Assembly: GCA_019722365.1 (NCBI GenBank)
Contig: JADFUC010001504.1
Span: 1-64,000, forward strand
Direction: 5' to 3'
DNA from: Lithospermum erythrorhizon
Taxonomy: Eukaryota > Streptophyta > Magnoliopsida > Boraginales > Boraginaceae
DNA length: 64,000 nt
Part shown: one piece after another, positions 37,634-49,569 of the stretch
Layout of the letters: every line of letters begins with the position of its first letter
How positions within the stretch are numbered: position 1 is the first letter of the stretch
The notes under the pieces: generated by a model
Database searches by the model: none
Told to the model about the DNA's origin: nothing
Seen by the model: the letters and a program-made list of their open reading frames with translations, nothing else
Made by a program: the position numbers and the translations under genes

Positions 37634-40600
37634 CTAATTGAGACCGATTGTTAACAGCAAACCATAATGATCACTGGGCAACACAGGAAGTTCCAACTTC
37701 TTGACCTCTTTCTTTAGTTTCTTCTCTTTATAATATGTCAAACCAGGAATTGCATCCATCCCAATCATGCAGATTTCATTCGCAGCAAAATTTTCCAACT
37801 TGCATAAGAATCGATCCAAGCGTTTTTGTAGAGTACGGTTTCCTGTCAACATCTTATTTGACTTGGTGTCATACGTATATCCAGCGTCTCCAGGTTTCAT
37901 CTGAGACCATGCATCGAACCATCCATCAGATAGAGGAAACTGACCATCCAATTTGTCATCCCAGTTCATGTCTCCACAGAAAATCACATTTTTGTAGCTT
38001 TTCAGGAACTTAATGGTCTCATTTGCTTGCTCAACACGTTCTTTGCTAAACATTTGATCCCACTTCGGTGGCCCTGGGCAAGGACTCTCAAGATGGCTTG
38101 TGGCAACAACTATTGTCCTACCTGGCTGAACTTCAACTTCGGCAAGACATAGTTCTCTTCCCATAATGGAATTGTGGAATGAGTTACACTTGAAGGATCT
38201 AACAGGAAGTCTACTTAGCTGCAAATTAAAGTTATGAGATGTTATTCAAAAGCAGTTTATATGGCTGCAGAACAGATCCATGGAGGTTAAACAGTGCATT
38301 GGACCATTCATCATCATGCGGGGTAAGGGAGGACCGGAGGATAGCATAGCATGCAGCCTTACCCCTGTGATAACAGGAAGGCTGTTTCGAAATGTTGTAT
38401 TGGGCCACTGGTTGCATAACAAAGGTGAAGTCGCTAATTAAAGAAGACAACTAAAATTCATTTACATTTGATGAACGTGGTACTTACCTATGGCTGCTGA
38501 ACAAATCCATGAATGTTAAAAGAGTGCATTGGGTCATGCATCAACATGCTCCAATACATTTGATGCACCAAAAAGGTGATAACAGGGAAGATAACATGGA
38601 AGCCGTTTCCAAATAGTGCATTGGGCCATTTGTTGCACAAATAAGGTGAAGCAACTAATAAAAGTAGACAACTAAATTTAGTTACATTTGATGAATGTGG
38701 TTACTTGCCTAGCAAATTTTGCTCAAGGAAAACAGTGAGATGATTGGTTACACAAGAATGATCAGTAAAGGAGATCACAGGAAAGCTGGTTACACAGCAA
38801 AGATAGAATATCTAATTTACAGCCATCATGTAAGAGACTTTATTAGATTCGAATTTAAACAATTAGAAAGGAACTATATTCAAGGTCATTTCTTAAGTTC
38901 AGCAGCCAGGCAACTAACAAACAAAACACTAAATGAATTTATTTTCCTAGTTGTTTCACATGATACAAAAGAAGAAGTAGTGTCCTCCCTTCGATTTCAA
39001 TTACAAGGTTAATAGAACTCATGTTTATTATCAGAGTTGTTATCTCGCTATCAAGTTCTATCTAGTTAAATTTTCTAATCAATTTGAAATTGAGGCTATT
39101 ATAAATTTATAGATCATGTAGCCATTTTCCTTCCTATCGAGTTCAACATAGTTATAGTTTTCATCAATTCAAAATTGAGAACCATCATTATGATTATAGA
39201 AGCAATCACTACGCTGAAAAAACATAGAATGCCTAAAGATCAGCAGTTACATAGTATTATGAGGGCACACCTGCATACAGAAATATGCCGATGTTGATGC
39301 CTTGTCTCTCGGAACTGAGCAGCTGTAGGTCTTCCACCAGCTAGTTCCCTTAAATATGTCATAAATGTCTGAAGTAACCTCCTGTAGAGTTAAACAGCAA
39401 GGTAGCTTTTAAAATTTAGGACAATTACAGTATCATGCACCAGCTTAAAACATTATACAAATTTAAATGAAGAAAATAGAAGACCTGAAAGCATATAATG
39501 TCAGGGGAATGAAGTTGTATGAGTTCACCGAGAGCACTCATCCTCCTATACAACTCCAAATCTTCACGGAACCAGACATTATAAGTCATAATCTTCAGAA
39601 AATTACCTTTCCTTTCTGTGACAGATTTATCTTTTGTCACATCTGTTGCAGCATAACGTAAGTTGAAACATATAATAGCATATAAAAAGTATGTAAGCAG
39701 CTATTGTTCAGCAAATTGAAGATCTAATATGCTTTTCTAATGATAGATGCCACACATTTGGTCTCTGGCAGTCTGTCAACTGCTCTAAATAAGGAACAAT
39801 CATGGATCAATAACATATACTATGAATCAATACTATAATATATTTATAGGCAATCAACCTCAAGGATCACTACAAATTTTTCATAACTATGTTGTACTTA
39901 TATGTTATAAGTCTTTAATTCCATCCATTGAACATTGGCAATTTTCTTCCGATTAATAGACTGACCCTTGGTTTTGATCAATCATTTGGGTATAATTAAC
40001 ATGATCGACGTGCACTAACCAAAATTAATTGGAAATAGGAAAAGCAAACATAATGACATAGTATGTGATCTTCAAATCTCAAGTTTAACGCAAGAATGAT
40101 TACAACCCAGACGAACCATAAATTTATTTGAAGGAATGAACAAAAAATTAATAGACAACCACATTTTTAAACTCTTACATTAGACCAAAATTAAACAAAT
40201 AAACCATCAATCCAACAGATAATCACAACACAAAATCAGATTCATACTAAAAGATTATTAAAAAATGAATAATATCCAGTCACGACGAATAACGTTGACA
40301 CAAACAATAATGGTCTTTCAAACCAACAACACTCAATTCAAAACACTACTCAGAATCCCATAAATAAAATCATAAAGTATATTCAACATTCCATAAATGC
40401 ATACTTGAATCCTGCAAAGATGGGTTCTTTTAAACCAATTCATCACACCACATAAAATGCAAAATGCAATGACAATGTCCGATGGAGTAAAATACAGGAA
40501 AATTGCAAGAATACCAACTTTATCAATAAAAATTGAGTTTTTAACAAGTTTTAATGCTCCGCCAATTACAGATTGTACTTTCTTTATAAGTGTAAGCTTT

Positions 40601-41873
40601 TCAGCTTTATTAAATATATTTATTTGTATTCATAATATTTGATAAAAAATCATGAAAGGAAAAGAGTTTGAAATCTTCTTTAAATGATATAAATTTCTCA
40701 TCGAAGTATTATCTGATATAAGCAAAAATATATCTGTTGTCGAAGTGAAGAGTCGATAAAAAGTGAAAAGTAAAATGATAACATTGGGATGGAGGTAATA
40801 TTCACTTCTTCATCCTTTTGTATCAAACAAATATCTATTTAGAAGCTAATAGCTAACTAACACGGAGTATGTAACTTATATCTAACAAGTATCTATATAA
40901 TATCCAATCATTTGGCATATTGTTATCGGAAAATTGGATGGGTGTTATGTGATACCATCATTATTAAAAGTTGGTATAAATGCAGTTTTTATTTAAAAAA
41001 GTTTCATTCTTGGCATTTTCCCAGTAAAATACAAACCCAATATACCAGCAGATTTTAATGAATATGGGTGAATCTAGGTGAATAATTTAACCTCGACCAC
41101 GTGAACACAAAAACTAAAATTTCAACCAGAAGTTCACCTCAATCCAAACCGACCATAAACTACAAAATAAAAGCCCAACTTACCAACAGATTTTACACCA
41201 CTGGAACCATCACAACCAACCAGTTGATCATCATCACCACTATGAAAGGTATCATCTTGCACTTTTTCACCAATCGATACTATTTCATTTGTCGAGATGA
41301 ACCAAGTAAAATACAACTACAAATATCATTCAACTACATTAAACCCCAATTCGGAGTTTAAGGAAAACCGGATGAATTATTTAACATTAATAAACACAAA
41401 AAATAGAAACCCGAAAACAAATTACCATCAGATTTTACGCCACTATCATCTCCCTCTCCCTCTTCTTCATCCATAATCTTCCTCTTACCATTCTTCCTCA
41501 AACCAATCAAACCTCTAGGTTCAGACAAATCTTTCCCTTTATTATTACAGCTTTTAAGGATGTTGGTACATCCCTTCAAAGGCAAGAAAACACTCCCAAT
41601 ATCACTCCCTCCCACTTCTTCCAACTCAGCATCATCAATTTCCTCATCAAGAAGCGATAACGCCGAAGAAGAAGAGCGGGCCCCACAAATCTGGCACGTC
41701 GAATTTCGATACGGGTTCAAGAACGTGCAGGACTTGCAGGGCCATTGCGGAGATAACGATGAAGATGATAATGATGACGAGGGTGGTTGAGATGATAAGC
41801 ATATTTGGCAAGTGGGGGTTTGTGAAGGGGGGTTTATGAATGTGCAGATTTTGCAGCTCCATGATGATGACAT
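37634..41873 (-). CDS. TDP2: Tyrosyl-DNA phosphodiesterase 2 (plant type, two RanBP2 zinc fingers)
   Basis: Five minus-strand exons join in phase: 41,873-41,426; 41,279-41,184; 39,642-39,485; 39,381-39,271; 38,218-37,634, giving 465 residues. The start is ATG at 41,873 (MSSSWSCKIC); an in-frame ATG 31 codons upstream is possible. Two RanBP2-type zinc fingers (W-x-C-x2-C...N...C-x2-C) occupy residues 5-25 and 44-63, followed by an acidic linker. The endonuclease/exonuclease/phosphatase catalytic domain starts at about residue 196 with TYNVWFRE (201-208), CFQEV (232-236), SHLES (312-316), GDMNWDD (353-359) and SDH (453-455). These are the metal- and phosphate-binding motifs of TDP2. The enzyme hydrolyses 5'-phosphotyrosyl bonds left by topoisomerase II in the nucleus. 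All splice sites are GT-AG, no stop interrupts it and the length fits the plant family. The linker exon shows an exon-tail duplication. Confidence 0.92.
38263..38710. repeat. Two ~229-bp tandem units in the fourth TDP2 intron
   Basis: A unit beginning GGCTGCAGAACAGATCCATG (38,263) recurs at 38,492 as GGCTGCTGAACAAATCCATG. Later blocks also match: TTGGGCCACTGGTTGCA with TTGGGCCATTTGTTGCA, and ACATTTGATGAACGTGG with ACATTTGATGAATGTGG. The copies are moderately diverged and do not touch the exons. Confidence 0.8.
41040..41440 (-). repeat. Triplicated exon-tail/donor segment in TDP2
   Basis: Three similar minus-strand segments carry the same exon end plus splice donor: GTAAAATCTGATG/GTAATTTG at the end of exon 1, GTAAAATCTGTTG/GTAAGTTGGG at the end of exon 2 and TTAAAATCTGCTG/GTATATTGGG at about 41,050. 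The intron sequence after the donors is also related (TTTATTTTGTAG- and GTTAAATAATTCA-like blocks). Exon 2 thus looks like a duplicate of the exon 1 end; the third copy has no in-phase exon and appears silent. Confidence 0.6.
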
Positions 41874-41966
41874 TTTGATGAGTAGTAGTGAAGAGGGGAG
41901 GTTTTTAGGGCTCAAAATGGTGTTGAGAAGAAGAGGATGGGTTTGAATTTGATGGAGGGCAAACAT

Positions 41967-42923
41967 TTTGAATTTGTTTCATTGTTTATTTGATTATTTG
42001 AAAGAAATCCATGTTGTGAGGCCAAGGAATTTTTCTGAGAGTTCGAGGTTTTATATTTGTTATTTATAATATTATGTATTTGTTATTTGTGCGTGGGCTT
42101 TTGTTTAGTAGGTCTGTGACGAAATGCATTAATGGATTAGAGTCGATTCGAGGGCGGAAAATAGACCGATAAAATTCTTTATTTATTAAATCACGTTTTA
42201 TAAGGAATTTTTTTCTTAACAAAATAAAAATATCAAAATTAATTTATATTTTAATCAATTTGTGAGTGATGTGTGAAGGGAAAATTTTGAATTGTAGGAC
42301 ATTTTCAAATTTGTATAAAAAAGTTTGAAAAGTCAAAAGTCACTTACAAAACTAGATGGATTATTTTAGTGTATCATTTCATGTCTTCTTGCTATGTGAA
42401 GAGCAGGGAGATGGGTTTTATGGAGCGGAAGCATTTTGAATTTTTTGGTTCTTTATTTAATGATTTGAGGGAAAATATTATTTTGAGACTATTCTGTGAG
42501 TGCTTGTGTTGTGGGTCAAATGTATAAATGGAGTTTGATCCGTCGAGGCAATGCATTTTAAGAGCGCCAGATTAAATACATCTTTTTTTGATGTTTCATT
42601 AAATATATATGTTCTGAGTGGGCAATTGAGAGTCGGCTTTCAAATGTAGGTTGGTGTATAAAACTTTGAGACCAATATATAACATGTTTGATGAAGGATG
42701 ACCAAACTTTAATTATTAATAATTCCAACCCCAACACTTCAGTATTTGATAGCAAGTTTACAATTCTCACAAATGTAGTAGTATATTTTGAACCTAAGAG
42801 CATGTGCATCAACTCTCCTAAAATAAAGACTTATACCAAAGATGGAATGGGAAGTCCCTGACTCTATGGAATTTGATGATTTTGTTCATAAAACAAAGAT
42901 TTATACCAAATCAATGAAATATT
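41967..42923. other. TDP2 upstream region and spacer
   Basis: This contains the presumed TDP2 promoter. I see no clear TATA at a convincing distance. An 84-codon minus ORF at 42,558-42,812 has no recognisable motif. Confidence 0.4.
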
Positions 42924-43437
42924 TGTTGGGTTTTACGATTAAAATAATAGTTATCTAAATTGATTATCAAGAACTCTACGAGATTATAAAAATAGTAATT
43001 TGTCGAGAGATTATGTCATTGAAGTTGCGTGGAATAAAGTTAGAGGAGAACAAGTGGCCGAAAGTAGTTTGTCTCCCCAACATGATCCACACCAGCTTGA
43101 TTGATCGAGCCGTTATTTCGGTTTTCTTAGAGCAATTAAAGTGAACAAAGAAATTTAGGAGGAAGAAAAAGCTTGGGTTTTTCTTCCCCTATTTGGCCGA
43201 ACAAGAGGGGTGGGAGAGAGGGTTTTGCTTTCATCTTTTCTCCAAAAGATGATTAATGAATGAGCAAGCAAAACAATCAACTTAGCTTCCCACTTTATAG
43301 AAGCTACGAGCTGATTTAGACACTGAAGAACATTCTAGAACCCCAATTATTCTTGTTAATTTCCTAGGGGTGAGATTTATAGTGAAATTTCGCTGATATT
43401 TTCTTATATTTACACTTTAACCCGAGACGTTATAACC
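42924..43437 (-). repeat. Truncated copia LTR end next to a complete LTR
   Basis: It begins TGTTGGGTTTTACG, the same terminal string as the LTRs at 43,438 and (inverted) 58,489, and shares an AGATTATAAAAATA / GAGATTGTC-like course. It is cut after ~510 bases where the next TGTTGG terminus starts. It is therefore either an older LTR into which the next element inserted, or a tandem LTR remnant. Confidence 0.5.
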
Positions 43438-44253
43438 TGTTGGGTTTTCGATATTAAAAATAACGATTATGAATAAATCAAAACCAGGATTCTACGAATG
43501 ATATAAAAACAATAATATACAAGTTTCTTAAGAAATTTGCGTGAAAAATATACGAGGAGAATAAGACAATCAGCCTTGAGATTGTCTCTAAAAATAATAG
43601 TCAGCATGACGTATGAATGAACCCCTCCGTGAGAACTTTCCCAGAGGCTCTTTAAAATATTAAGCATAGGCGAGATTGGGTAGAAAAATCAAAGATTTTG
43701 CCGCCTACTCGATTAAAGAAGGAGGAAAGAGAGCTTTTGTCTTTCACTATTTCTCAGATAGAAGTGAATACAAAGTGAATGGAATGAGTTTTCATCTCCA
43801 AAAAAGTGACCTTTATAATATCCGTCAAAATCTCTTTTTAGGCCGCAGAGAAGTGGTGGCTTCGTCCCACTTTTATTTTCTCCTCCCATTTACTCGACTA
43901 TGACTCTATGAGGGTGTTACAGAATCTTATTCTTATCCTGCAAAATAAAAACATGTATGTTAAGAAGAGAACGTGCGGAACATTCCCTATTCATCCTTTT
44001 AATTGAGTATGGGGTGGAATTCGACAATTGGAATTTCAACATTTCCATACAATTCAACTTTAAACCATGTTATAATCTTATTATGGTTGATTTACCGTTG
44101 TTGTGTGTGACTCTTAGGCTCGATCGTGATAAGCGATACATTAATTATGTTAGCAGAATATCATATTAATATATAGATTATGAAGCGAGACTCACAATAA
44201 GCAGCAACCCCCAATGTCGATTGAGTTAATCCTAATATATTAATTGTCCAACA
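43438..44253 (-). repeat. Copia LTR (816 bp), 3' LTR of the element at 43.4-49 kb
   Basis: Plus-strand ends are TGTTGGGTTTTCG and TTGTCCAACA, i.e. TGTTGG...CCAACA termini. The adjoining element's pol lies to the right on the minus strand, so on the sense strand this LTR starts TGTTGGACAATTAATATA. Inside is the shared block ATATTAATATATAGATTATG (about 44,164). Confidence 0.65.
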
Positions 44254-45044
44254 ATTAACTTATATTAGAACTTATAATTCTAAATGCAATGATCGGTTGT
44301 CTGTCCCAATTGTTCGGCGGTCATATGTTTGTGAGATCTAACATCTCATATTTCGAGACTCCCACGTTTGCTTTCGTGGGCGTTACTTGTCGCTTGATTC
44401 TTTGCTTGTCGATTACATCGATACACGATCCACAAATGCGCGATTTCCAGCGGTCGAAACTATGGTAAGATTTGTGTCACCGTACTCTTTGCTTTCAATA
44501 CTTTTCTTGGCTTGTATCCAAATGATGTGATCTCGATCTAATCTTGAGGGATTGGCCAAAAATCGGCATCGATTCTCGAGAGGCTCGAAAATCTAAGCTA
44601 TTATATCAGGTTGTATGAATGAACCCAAGTCTTTTATAATCCTCGCATTTACGGAGCGTTTGGAAGCGGGGGTCAATCACGTTACTCGCGTAAAGTGAAA
44701 TCAAATAACTTGGGTTTAAGAATCGTCATTTAACATAATTTATATGAGAAACTTAACTGGGACACGAGATATCTGATCTTCTAAGTTCGTAGGCGGTCAA
44801 AGTCATTATCACGGTTGAAACCATTTCACACTGTATACCTATGTGATTAACTAGAGTAATAATTCTCATTACGATCGAAAGCGTGTCCGGACAATCAACA
44901 CATACTAATTAATGGTGTTCTATTCCAATAGGGAACACCGATTAGGGACCACGATATCATTATTTTCTAGGCCTTTCTAGATAATATTATATTGCAAATG
45001 GACTAAATTTAAATTTATACTAGCGATATTATTTGCGTACATAC

Positions 45045-45046
<2 letters not shown>

Positions 45047-45085
<39 letters not shown>

Positions 45086-45097
45086 GTCACGAACCGT

Positions 45098-45149
<52 letters not shown>
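45047..45149. repeat. Two (TA)n tracts separated by 16 bp
   Basis: TA repeats run 45,047-45,084 and 45,100-45,149, separated by CGTCACGAACCGTCTT. Any ORF here is an artefact of the repeat. It lies in the 3' non-coding part of the minus-strand copia element. Confidence 0.9.
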
Positions 45150-45151
<2 letters not shown>

Positions 45152-45249
45152 CATAGTTAAACAAATGATATACGTTGTTGAACTTGAGCTTAAAGTTCAA
45201 GCGTTGTCTTCTGATCATGTATGACATATATTAAGAAAAAGCTAGCTCC

Positions 45250-45726
45250 CACTAAGACTAACACCACTCAAAGCATGCTCTGAGCCGATCACTTGTACAT
45301 GTCTTTATCATATTTGCTTTGAGGTAATGGTTTAGTTAAAGGGATATCATTATATTATCGTCGAGTCGAACGTTCATCTAACGTCTAAACATCGGTTATT
45401 TTTCAAATAAGATGATACTTCAGAACGTGCTTGGATGCGTGATATGATCTTGGTTAAGCAGCTTGAACTCTTTTCAGTGGTATGTCTATAAACTCAGCAA
45501 GTTAAAACTCACGAATTTCTTGATCCGAGCCAAAGCTTCTTACATAGAGAACTTGAGAAAGGAATGTAATATACTCAGGCTTTGTCGGAGTCGATTCACA
45601 GTGTCTTTTAACTCTTTGGCTGGAGACGTTCGCCCACCGTTGGGGAGCCAAAAAGTATATAACCATATTGGATGATATGATATACATCGGGTTTGGGGAA
45701 CTAAGCGTCGATGCGCCAACCCTCAC
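45250..45726 (-). pseudogene. Copia RNase H, broken
   Basis: The minus strand shows in shifting frames the family path GxxDASF...SGYVF-LNGG-V-WKSSKQ-T-AxSTTEAEYI: visible pieces include GAST, NMVIYFLAP and KPEYITF. It sits directly after the reverse transcriptase and is followed by the purine-rich tract. Confidence 0.55.
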
Positions 45727-46900
45727 AACTCAAATTCATCCTCCATCTGAAGAACATATCCAGCCAAGTCCATGGCCAAAGTGATACTTAGGAAGTAATA
45801 AGCGCCAAGCGCAGTCGATTGATTTTCACGGGGACATGATTGGTAACGGCATTGCAGCGTATGATGCGATACTGCTTGGCGTGTAATACGTAACATGGCA
45901 TACATGATGGATCCTATGGTGATCACCAAGATGGGCTGATACTTCGTCGTGGGAAACCGGAGCGACGAGGAGGTAATACCGTGTCTCATGGGAGGTTGTC
46001 TTTAAGGAAATTATCCATCTTAAATCTTTTAACACTTTATCGATATAAGTGTTTTAAACGATCGATTAGCCTTAGATCGTCTATCGATTTTAATTCCCAA
46101 AATGTATAAGTCTTTCATAGAGAAACACACATAGCATGACTTGACATATTCAAGCATAGGTATGTCATTTTCTATAGTAGAGTATGTAAATCACATCTGA
46201 GGACTATAAATGAAATATTGCTCCCAATAACCTTCGTACATACAAGAATCTTAACCGTTCTTAATGAAACCAAACTCTTTGATTGACTCATTAAAATGAA
46301 GATTACAGGCTTCTTGATCTTGCCCAAGTCCATAAATAGATCTTTGTAACTAAGCATGCCTTAAGGAATCCACCATGGCGTATAAAGCACGGGGTTGTGT
46401 CATTATGCGCTTCTCTTCTAGATTTCGTTAAGGAATGCAACCTTTACATCTATCTACCAAATCTCGTAATCATAATAGGCGTGATTGCAGAATAATCTAA
46501 ATGGATTTAAACTTGCCCAAGCTGGGAAGAAGGTTTCGTTATATTGATTCATGCAGATTTGTTCGACACCTTTGACTCTAGTCCCAGGCTTTATAAACAT
46601 GGACATTTCCATTTTTATCGATTTACGTTTAAAAACTCATTTACTTTTCGATAGGTCTAGCACCTTGGGATGATCCGTGGCGATCCAAACATCATTTTGG
46701 TATATTGAATCTATCTCGGATTTCATGGATATATGTCGTTCATCAGTTTGCTTGCTTTCTTTTCATGGAGCAACCCCATACGAAGAAGGCTACGCTTATT
46801 CAGGGTGAAAAGATTCCCTATACCACATATCGGGTTCTTGCCTAGTTCTATCCGACCTCACAGGGTAGTGTGAGTCGTTGGCTCGTCCGAAGATTTTTTA
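45727..46900 (-). pseudogene. Copia reverse transcriptase, broken
   Basis: On the minus strand the fragments LHFNESIKEFGFIK (about 46,300), SNISFIV, NDIPMLEYVK (about 46,170), YILGIKI (about 46,100), GSIMYAML (about 45,900) and RYQSCPRE (about 45,840) follow the order of the C-terminal half of plant copia reverse transcriptase. YVDD itself is obscured by a frameshift. Confidence 0.75.
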
Positions 46901-47279
46901 AATGGATCGAGTTTAACTTCCTCTATGCCAGAGAATTTCGCTTTCTTGAGGTGAATCGGTCAGCGTTACCGGCGTTACGACTTCCTCACTATCTTGAACA
47001 ACATCAAGATTCTCACTTTTTATATCTCTCTTGGCTAAGTATTCCTTACCGAGGAAAATGCCATCTCGTCTGATGAAAATCTTATTCGTGCTTGAGGTAG
47101 AAATAATACCACATGGTTTCTTTTCGAGATAACGATGAGTAACATTTCACCGTATTTAGGTCTAGTTTGTCCTTGTTCAATTTCTTGACGCAAACCCCGT
47201 ATCCCAATCATCGTGTGACCCGATCTTGGGGCGACTCCCCGAAACCCGTATCATGTAGGTGCTTGCTTGATTGATTTAG

Positions 47280-47830
47280 TTGGATATTTATTTAGTGTGT
47301 GCGTATTAGCGATGCATGCTTAATATCCCCAAGCGTGAGCGTTTGGATGTGCTTCATCATGGATCGAACCGTATCAATAGAGTTTGATTTCTCCTTTCGG
47401 ATACGCGTTATGTTGAGGTGTTCGATTAGGGTAATTTGCGATATAATATCGCGCTCCTTTAAGATGTCTTCGAATAGATAGCTTAAGTATTCTTCGCTTT
47501 TGTCGGAACCGGAGAACTTTAATCGTTTATTGAGTTGGTTCTCAACTTAACCACAAAACTCTTTGAACTTTTAGAAGCTTCCGTTTCTTATGCTTCGGTA
47601 GAATATATGTAACCATGCTCTACATAGTAAATCGGTAGTGATGAAGTAGTAACATTCTCTAGCCGGGTATTCATCGGGCCATATACATCGGTATGTATAA
47701 TTCCCGACAAATCGATCGCCCTCTTACTCGTTCGGTAAAAGGTGACTTGAGGTAAATGCTGCCTACTTGGCTCATGATTCGCGTGTCGTATGGTTAACCG
47801 AGATGACATCAAAATTTCATCGTATGTAAT
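47280..47830 (-). pseudogene. Copia integrase, broken
   Basis: The fragments STRAT-like TSKRAIDLSGIIHTDVYGPM (about 47,720) and, further on, LKERDIISQ, then DTVRSMMKH (about 47,365) match the integrase core start and the segment around its catalytic Glu. Several frameshifts separate them. Confidence 0.75.
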
Positions 47831-48199
47831 TTCTTGATCGTTTACATCACTATGTGACCAAGTACGCAGTATCGCAGTTGAAAGGATTCAAGTCATTTTG
47901 GCATATTCCTTTTTATTATTTATATTGTAGGTCTCAACATTTTGTATGTAATACATAGAGACCATTACGACGAGATACTATTGAGTAATGAAAACGACCT
48001 CTTTCGTTAATCGAAAAGTAATAACCATCATTTTCTAGTTGTAAGGCGGAAATGATGTTTTACGCTCAAGCAGTGCGTTATAGACATTGTTTGGCTTAAT
48101 TACCATTCTTGTTGGTAAAGCTTAAACAAACTTGATCTGCCGGTAATATGGCCCATGACTTTTGCTTGGTTTACTTTTACCAAAGTGCTTGCCGTCTCG

Positions 48200-49000
48200 T
48201 CTTACGCTTTCTTACATTATGTGTAGATCTTGCATTTTTAGAAATGTAGGGAGCCACATCGGTGTCAGAACCCATGTGTCGAGAGAGTAAAGTAGGTAAT
48301 GGTCCAACATATAAAATATATGTGAATGCAGTGGTAGTCTTCTTGTTACTTTCGTCCGCGTCTATTTATTGTCGTTCCATGATTTGTTCTCTATCGCTGA
48401 GCGGAAAAAGTGCGTACATGTGCATTTCTCCAAAGTGGAGCGGAGTATTTTAGAGTTATTATTCATAGGAGTTATGTAACTTTAAACAGAAGATATGTAA
48501 AATAATATAGCTTTAATTATTCATGTCATAATAAATAATTATAAGAGTCAAATAATAGAATTAATACTTGTGCTTACAATCTCCTTTGAAATGTACTAAG
48601 TATACGAATCCTAAGTAGTGAAATCTAATGGCGGCATGGATGCATTTCGACTCGATCACATGGGTAGGTGCCATCACCAATCATGACCGTAAAGCTGACT
48701 CTTGGCGTCGCAACAAAGTTAAATGCTTAAAGCTATAGTGACCTCTTTTCAACGGGCCCGAGTCTGCGCTTGGGAAATCACGATCTACCGACATAGAGTC
48801 GTGTTGGATGTTTATAGCGTAAGTCCTGCACTTTGGGAATCGTATAAACACCTCATTGGAAAGAGCCTTAAGCATGGTACTTCTACTAACCCGGTAGGTC
48901 CACACATAAATGAGACTCAAATCCAACTTTAGAGTTGGAATGACAATACCACTTAATTTATGATGGACTTAGTTATATTTTAACAAGTCTTGTAATTAAG
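48200..49000 (-). pseudogene. Probable copia gag/protease region, heavily decayed
   Basis: A WVL-T-type string near 48,270 may be the protease WVLDTG motif, and the position between integrase and 5' end fits gag-protease. No intact zinc knuckle is readable. This is a positional inference. Confidence 0.35.
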
Positions 49001-49079
49001 TTAAGCATATATAAACACAAGCAGTTATATATTTCAATCTAATTGTCCCATGTGTTCTAGCAGACTCAAATACTAAATT

Positions 49080-49360
49080 CAACATCTCCTGGTGTGCAAC
49101 CAACTAGAGGCATTACCATTTTGTGATGATAACATTTGTTGGATATCAAAGGAGGCTTCGTGAAAGATTGTTGGTGATAATTCTTCCGCTCAACTGTAAG
49201 TTCTAATTTAAGTATATATGTATTATATATTTTATAGTTCTAATTTTATGCAATGTAAATGATCCTCATATGCCTTTTGTTTAAGATATAAACAAGTTTT
49301 GCATAGTATTTTCACTCCAGTTAATGAATGCAGCATGCGGGGCGAAGCTACACTTTCGAG
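49080..49360 (+). repeat. Dispersed repeat, copy related to 56,900-57,200 (inverted)
   Basis: The plus strand has CAACTAGAGGCATTA, CAAAGGAGGCTTCG, TTTAAGTATATATGTATTAT and GATATAAACAAGTTTTGCAT in this order. The reverse complement of 56,940-57,200 has CTAACTAGAGGCACTA, CAAAGGAGGCTTCGG, TTTAAATATATATGTACTAT and TTAAAACAAGTTTCGGTAT in the same order and spacing. The family is not identified. Confidence 0.6.
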
Positions 49361-49569
49361 GTGATTTGTGCGGTCACAGAGCTGATCCGGAGAACACGCT
49401 GAAAATTTCGGTTCCACTTCCTCTCCGGATATGGTAGATAGCGTCGAAAGCGGCACTCGCTAAGGTACCATGGGATAATAAAGAAGAGGATAACATTTAG
49501 ATCTTTCTAGTCAAGTAGAAACTCCTTTTCGGCCCGATAAGCATGGATAAAGAAGATGCAGCACCGCTG

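Larger units (their letters stand above)
43438..49000 (-). mobile_element. Ty1/copia retrotransposon, minus strand, frameshifted
   Basis: Reading leftwards from the right end: a gag/protease region (about 49,000-48,200), integrase (47,830-47,280), reverse transcriptase (about 46,900-45,730), RNase H (45,726-45,250), a purine-rich AGTGGGAGCTAGC (about 45,244-45,256), a ~1-kb non-coding part with (TA)n, then the 3' LTR. Order and motifs are those of copia. A 5' LTR could not be delimited; the right end runs into another element of the same family. Frameshifts in every domain imply inactivity. Confidence 0.7.

Noticed and set aside
37735..38013. 92-codon plus-strand ORF
   Set aside because: It is the antisense of the last TDP2 exon.
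41560..41790. 76-codon plus-strand ORF with an acidic tail
   Set aside because: It is the antisense of the serine-rich zinc-finger exon of TDP2.
45033..45224. 63-codon ORF
   Set aside because: It is mostly (TA)n translated as alternating Tyr-Ile.
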